Shown: piece after piece, positions 60,140 to 64,000 of the stretch
How positions within the stretch are numbered: position 1 is the stretch's first letter
Layout of the letters: each line of letters starts with the position of its first letter
Assembly (NCBI GenBank): GCA_963855995.1
Contig: OY979729.1
Span: 9,318,115 to 9,382,114 of the forward strand
DNA: 64,000 bases
DNA from: Muricea muricata
Lineage: Eukaryota > Cnidaria > Anthozoa > Malacalcyonacea > Plexauridae
Direction: 5' to 3'
Program-made: the position numbers and the translations under genes
Notes under the pieces: generated by a model
The model's input: the letters and a program-made list of their open reading frames with translations, nothing else
Database searches by the model: none
What the model was told of the DNA's origin: nothing

Positions 60140-60397
60140 CAGTTGACCGATAGATAGCTGTTATTAAATAACAAGCTCCATAGCTTTTACTTCATGAAGT
60201 ATAAAATGTTGTCCAATAAACCGCTGACGCAACAACGCAGGCGTATCAGAGCAAGCGCTTGCAATAAATGTGCTTACTCTATGTATATTATAAACATTAC
60301 ACTGTTACGTCAGCGGTTTATCGGACAACATTTTATGCTTCATGAAGTAAAAGCTATGAAGCTTGTTATTTAATAACAGCTATTTATCGGGCAACTG
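60140..60397. mobile_element. Fold-back element, ~90-bp arms
   Basis: CAGTTGACCGATAGATAGCT, TTATTAAATAACAAGCT, CTTCATGAAGTATAAAATG and CGCTGACG on the left are matched by inverted copies on the right around a ~70-bp loop. Confidence 0.8.
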
Positions 60398-60519
60398 TGG
60401 TTCTTTGTAACATCAGTGACAGCTCATCAACTCTCATCCTTGTTTGAAGGCAGCATAAGATTTCAGAACCATCCTCAGAGATATGAGAAATAAGATTCAT
60501 ATTAATCTGACACTGCTGA

Positions 60520-60625
60520 GAACAACGAGAATTTCGCTGTCTCAAGCGGATTTCGAACTCTCATTTTCGGGTTTTTACACCGCCACTCTACCAATTGAGC
60601 TATCGAGCCAACTGGGATCGGTAGC
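60520..60625 (-). mobile_element. tRNA-derived SINE-like segment
   Basis: On the minus strand, GGCTCGATAGCTCAATTGGT (A box) is followed by AGAGTTCGAAATCC, a near B box, at about tRNA spacing. The anticodon arm is degenerate, so it is not called as a functional tRNA. Confidence 0.6.
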
Positions 60626-60753
60626 GAGTCTTGTCCAATTTAAGCGGTGCACGAAATATTTTCGTGACGACTTAACGTTTGTCTTTGAGAACGCGTAGTG
60701 TTTCAATTCGAACTTTTCTAAGAGATATCTGTGAATCTAAGGAGCATGTAGAT

Positions 60754-61101
60754 GGTGAAGGCTATTTCAGATACCTTGAAGCAGATCGGTCCCAGTACTT
60801 TCGTTAATTTCACACGGCCAAACAAAGGTCTTATAATACTTTTGCTATATTAAAACTATTCTCACTCACTGGGACTGTATCTACTTCACCAAATTTAGCT
60901 AAAGCGCGAGCTCGAAGGGCGAGTAATGATTGTCGCGCTACCCGCTCCCTCTTTAGCTAAATTTGGTGAAGTAGATACAGTCCCAGTGAGTGAGAATAGT
61001 TTTAATATAGCAAAAGTATTATAAGACCTTTGTTTGGCCGTGTGAAATTAACGAAAGTTCTGGGACTGATCTGCTTCAAGGTATCTGAAATAGCCTTCAC
61101 C
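60754..61101. mobile_element. Large palindromic fold-back element, ~150-bp arms
   Basis: The arms share GGTGAAGGCTATTTCAG, CAAACAAAGGTCTTATAATA and CACTGGGACTGTATCTACTT in inverted orientation with very few differences, around a 45-bp loop. Part of the arm (TTTAGCTAAATTTGGTGAAG) also occurs at about 5325-5370 in the smoothelin intron, showing a dispersed family. Confidence 0.85.
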
Positions 61102-61515
61102 CATAGATGAGTTGAGGAAAGATTTGATGCGCTTTCATCATGTCGTTTCATCGGACTTTCCTAACATGAACGAGATACTTAGAGAGCACTATCAGTAATC
61201 TAAGAGTTTCTTTTATTCCATTGCTATTAAACAATGTTTTTACAAACAAGAGATCAACTGACCAAATTTCAACCACGATTATGGTGTATCTTATATAAGG
61301 TTTAAGATTAAGTTAGTTTAGCGTCTGGCTTTAGGTTAGGATTGGGACTAAAACTATGTTAAATTTGTGTTGAGAATTGACCAAAACATGCATGTAAGTC
61401 ATAAACTCCATCAACGCATTCGTAAATGTCACTTTCAAGTGTTTAAGAAAAATGTTCCTGCGAGCGTCCTCAAGAAATGTATACATATTAATATTCTTAT
61501 ATAATATTAATAGAC
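61102..61515. other. Duplicated 5' flank of GPCR copy 3
   Basis: From about 61270 the sequence matches that upstream of copy 1 (CCACGATTATGGT, AAACATGCATGTAAGTCATA versus 49328). No gene other than the receptor was seen. Confidence 0.65.
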
Positions 61516-61827
61516 ATGTCATATATGTCGCTGCTGTACTATACAATACCATCTGCTGTGAGGTGCTGTTTATACTCATTTCTTCCGAAGCCAAGCAATG
61601 GAGTTCATTCATTTTGTGAACCTAATATTCATAATTGTTGTGAACATATTGTTCTTTTTCCCAGGGATATTTTTAAATTCCTTGGTTATAGTCAGTTTTT
61701 GGAGATCTGTGCAACTTCGAAAGAAGTTGTGTTATTTCACGATAATGATTTTATCCTGTTGCGATTTGCTTGTGGCTTTAACTATTCATCCATTAATGGC
61801 TCTACGTGCGGTGTTATGGTTGAATGA
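61516..61827 (+). other. Conserved upstream overlapping ORF of GPCR copy 3
   Basis: A 103-codon frame starting 82 nt before the receptor ATG (MSYMSLLYYTIPSAVRCCLY...), identical in length to those of copies 1 and 2, overlapping the receptor by 230 nt. Confidence 0.35.
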
Positions 61828-62476
61828 AAAGAGTGGCGTATACTCTCACTTGCACCTGGTGGTTTTCCACGAGCAATATATTACGTTCGTTGGTTTTTCT
61901 CTACTTGCTCTTTTAGTGATGAGTGTTGATCGATATTTGGCAACGCATTATCCAATATTGCATCGAACGTCCGTGACGAAGGGGAAACTTTTAACTCTTT
62001 TTACTTTCTTAGTTATCATTCTGATAGCTTTGTCAGGGATGTCTATAAACGACTTGGTCGTTCCTTTTGCAGTTAGTCTTCTGCTATTTCTTATTATTTA
62101 TATTCCTCCAATGTTGTTTATCAACTACAAATTGTTTACAGTCGCCAGGAAAAGTCGCAACCGAATATCACCAGAGATGAAAAAATCTTTTTCTATCAAG
62201 AAAATATCAAGTTGTTTGTTGATGGTCGCCTGTCTAAGTTTGATGTCTATTCCATCTTTGGTTTATATTGTACTAAGACAAAATTCGAAAGAGCCTCGAT
62301 TTACCTTGGATAATGCAGAAACTGCAGGACTCTGGGCGAGCACTGCAGGCGCAATGAACTCGACATTCAACTGTTTAATTTTTTACTGGAAAGACAAGAC
62401 TTTGCGCGCCGAGGGAATGAAAGTTATTAAAAGCATTGAAATATGTCGAAGAGGCCAATCTTTGAGCCAATCCTAG
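61598..62476 (+). CDS. Rhodopsin-like (class A) GPCR, orphan, copy 3
   Basis: This is a single-exon, 292-residue receptor colinear with copy 1 without gaps and differing at scattered residues. It keeps FLNSLVIVSFW (TM1), SCCDLLVALTIHPLM (TM2), VDRYLATHYPILHRTSV (TM3/ICL2), a basic ICL3 (ARKSRNRISPEMKKSFSIKK), SCLLMVACLSLMSIPSLVY (TM6) and MNSTFNCLIFYWKDK (TM7/helix 8). The C-terminus is short (RRGQSLSQS). A poly(A) signal AATAAA lies at 62532-62537. The intact frame, despite strong similarity to a broken copy, suggests it is functional; the ligand is unknown. Confidence 0.86.
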   Translation: MEFIHFVNLIFIIVVNILFFFPGIFLNSLVIVSFWRSVQLRKKLCYFTIMILSCCDLLVALTIHPLMALRAVLWLNEKSGVYSHLHLVVFHEQYITFVGFSLLALLVMSVDRYLATHYPILHRTSVTKGKLLTLFTFLVIILIALSGMSINDLVVPFAVSLLLFLIIYIPPMLFINYKLFTVARKSRNRISPEMKKSFSIKKISSCLLMVACLSLMSIPSLVYIVLRQNSKEPRFTLDNAETAGLWASTAGAMNSTFNCLIFYWKDKTLRAEGMKVIKSIEICRRGQSLSQS

Positions 62477-63640
62477 TTTGCATGATCATGAAGAAAAAGA
62501 AAATATATATTTAACTGTGATGAAAGACGTAAATAAAAACATTTTAACAATATGTGACACAAGCAAACCATAGTTGTGTATAACTGACTGTCTGTCGTCG
62601 AATTCTATAAACTATAGATGCTTATATATAGTGATTAAGGTAGCTGCCGTAGAAAGCCTTTATAATAGACATGTTCTAGCTTTCAATTCGACGAAATTTG
62701 TCTAAATTTTGACCATAAACCAGCACACCTTCAACTAAATAAAAATTATATTTCGAACAATCTTTGAAGACCTGAAATACGGTGAATTATAAGACTGATA
62801 GATTTTAACACTGGTAATTTTAATAGTGTAAAGACACAGCGCTGACTGTTTTAAAAGTTTGTTTTGTTAAATATACAAAATGTATATGTGTACATACCTA
62901 TCTCTTATAGTTTGTATTTTATGTTATATATTTTAAAAAAATGAATTGGGTGTTTGCATTTGCCACATCATCTGCAAGAGTATATTTAGTTGCTTGGGAG
63001 TATCAGCGACAGTATATTTAGTTGCTTGGGAGTATTTTTATCAGAGAAAACTTGCAATGAAAATATTCAAATCAACAAATTTGCTTGTAATTCATATTCT
63101 TCCATTATACTTCCTGTACAACTTGCTCGCAGCAATTAGCGCATGAACATTGCAATATTGACCGCATTGTTGCAACAGCTGATTTGACTGTAATACGAAT
63201 TAATAAGAAAAGAACTAATACGAAATATATAATCTAAAACGAAGGAACATTACACCAGCCTTTTTCTAATACCCTTTGATCCCCTGTGAGAACAGCCATA
63301 TGCAAATAAATTTGGAAAACGTGCAACTGGTTGACTGTATGATTTCATATGATTTTTATGCATAGCATACATCTGTTCGCGGCATCTCCCACCCCCTTGA
63401 ACGACGCCATACTGTGGGAAGGGTCAAATACATAATGTCATATATGTCGTGAACTATACAATGCCATCTGCTGTTGTTACGCACTCGGTGTATAAAAGGT
63501 TAAAATAACTCACTTTTATTACACAATTATAAGTGTACTTGTACATCCTAACATTACTTACATTAACATACATTAGCATATGACATAAACAACTTACATT
63601 AACATAAACTTGCATTCAACATACTCATTCCTTCCAAAGA
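62477..63640. other. Duplicated 3' flank of GPCR copy 3 and 5' region of copy 4
   Basis: It matches the sequence after copy 1 through to the CATACATCTGTTCGCGGC segment at about 63367. It then enters the copy 4 upstream region, which is interrupted by an LTR-like insertion (63472-63621). Confidence 0.65.
63472..63621. mobile_element. Possible solo LTR in the GPCR copy 4 upstream region
   Basis: The conserved string CATCTGCTG is followed here by ~150 bp absent from the other copies. The insert begins TGTTGTTACGCACTCGGTG, contains a TATAAAAGG box and ends CATTCAACA, so it has TG...CA ends. After it the conserved ATACTCATT resumes, with about 13 bp of the original missing. No clear target duplication was seen. 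Confidence 0.5.
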
Positions 63641-63870
63641 ATGGAGTTGATTCATTTTGTGAACCTAATATTCATAATTGTTGTGAACATATTGTTCTTT
63701 TTCTCAGGAATATGTTTAAATTCCTTGGTCATAGTCAGTTTCTGGAGATCTGTGCAACTTCGAAAGAAGTTGTGTTATTTCACGATAATGATTTTGTCCT
63801 GTTGCGATTTGCTTGTCGTTTTAACTGCTCATCCATTAATGGTTTTTGCAACGATGTTATGGTTGGCTGA
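63610..63870 (+). other. Overlapping ORF of GPCR copy 4, altered start
   Basis: The same alternate frame as in the other copies (SFCEPNIHNCCEHIVLF) is open, but its start is only 31 nt before the receptor ATG because of the insertion upstream. Confidence 0.3.
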
Positions 63871-64000
63871 AAAGATTACTGTGTACCCTAGGTGGCTGGT
63901 GATTTCCGGCGGTTTGGCACATATATTCACAGGCTTTTCTCTATTCGCTCTTTTGGTGATGAGTGTTGATCGATATTTGGCCACGCATTATCCACTGTTT
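63641..64000 (+). CDS. Rhodopsin-like GPCR, copy 4, cut by window end
   Basis: The first 120 codons are open: MELIHFVNLIFIIVVNILFF, GICLNSLVIVSFW (TM1), SCCDLLVVLTAHPLM (TM2) and VDRYLATHYPLF at the window edge. The region between TM2 and TM3 (FATMLWLAEKITVYPRWLV) differs much more from the other copies than the first ~75 residues do, so this paralogue is more distant or chimeric. The rest lies beyond 64,000, so intactness is unknown. Confidence 0.8.
   Translation, partial: MELIHFVNLIFIIVVNILFFFSGICLNSLVIVSFWRSVQLRKKLCYFTIMILSCCDLLVVLTAHPLMVFATMLWLAEKITVYPRWLVISGGLAHIFTGFSLFALLVMSVDRYLATHYPLF

Overview
This is 64 kb of AT-rich, intron-rich animal DNA, almost certainly from a cnidarian and most probably an anthozoan (stony coral or relative). 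Four conserved animal genes can be read exon by exon with GT-AG introns. The spaces between and inside them are packed with small fold-back elements, MITEs, tRNA-derived SINEs and LINE remnants. The rhodopsin-like receptors at the right end belong to a short, intronless, tandemly duplicated type that I associate with cnidarian genomes. I cannot name the genus.

Layout. 1-2,585: repeats with no gene seen. 2,586-15,306 (+): a smoothelin-like gene of 9 exons and 1,076 codons, with a C-terminal calponin-homology domain. 18,467-28,262 (-): a complete DPH1 gene (diphthamide synthesis) of 12 exons and 451 codons; one intron holds a ~1 kb pentanucleotide satellite. 30,028-35,027 (+): a complete GLOD4 gene of 7 exons and 299 codons, divergent from DPH1. 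35,578-39,880: a decayed P-element/THAP9-like DNA transposon with terminal inverted repeats and an 8-bp target duplication. 41,224-47,248 (+): the first 9 coding exons of NADPH-cytochrome P450 reductase, whose C-terminal half is not found in the window.

47,249-64,000 is an accessory region. It holds four copies of a ~292-codon class A GPCR (two intact, one frameshifted, one cut by the window end), their duplicated flanks, and an unrecognised intronless 518-codon Ala/Gly-rich ORF on the minus strand. Many fold-back and MITE elements fill the rest.

The four conserved genes do not form one pathway. DPH1 modifies elongation factor 2, GLOD4 is a glyoxalase-fold protein, POR feeds electrons to ER P450s, and the smoothelin is an actin-cytoskeleton protein. 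From memory, human SMTNL2, DPH1 and GLOD4 all lie on 17p13, so part of the order may be ancient linkage. The most notable points are DFRxxL-like actin-binding repeats inside the smoothelin, the stepwise-mutated pentamer satellite, the dated-looking P-element, the GPCR array with a conserved overlapping upstream ORF, the unknown Ala/Gly-rich gene, and the missing half of POR.
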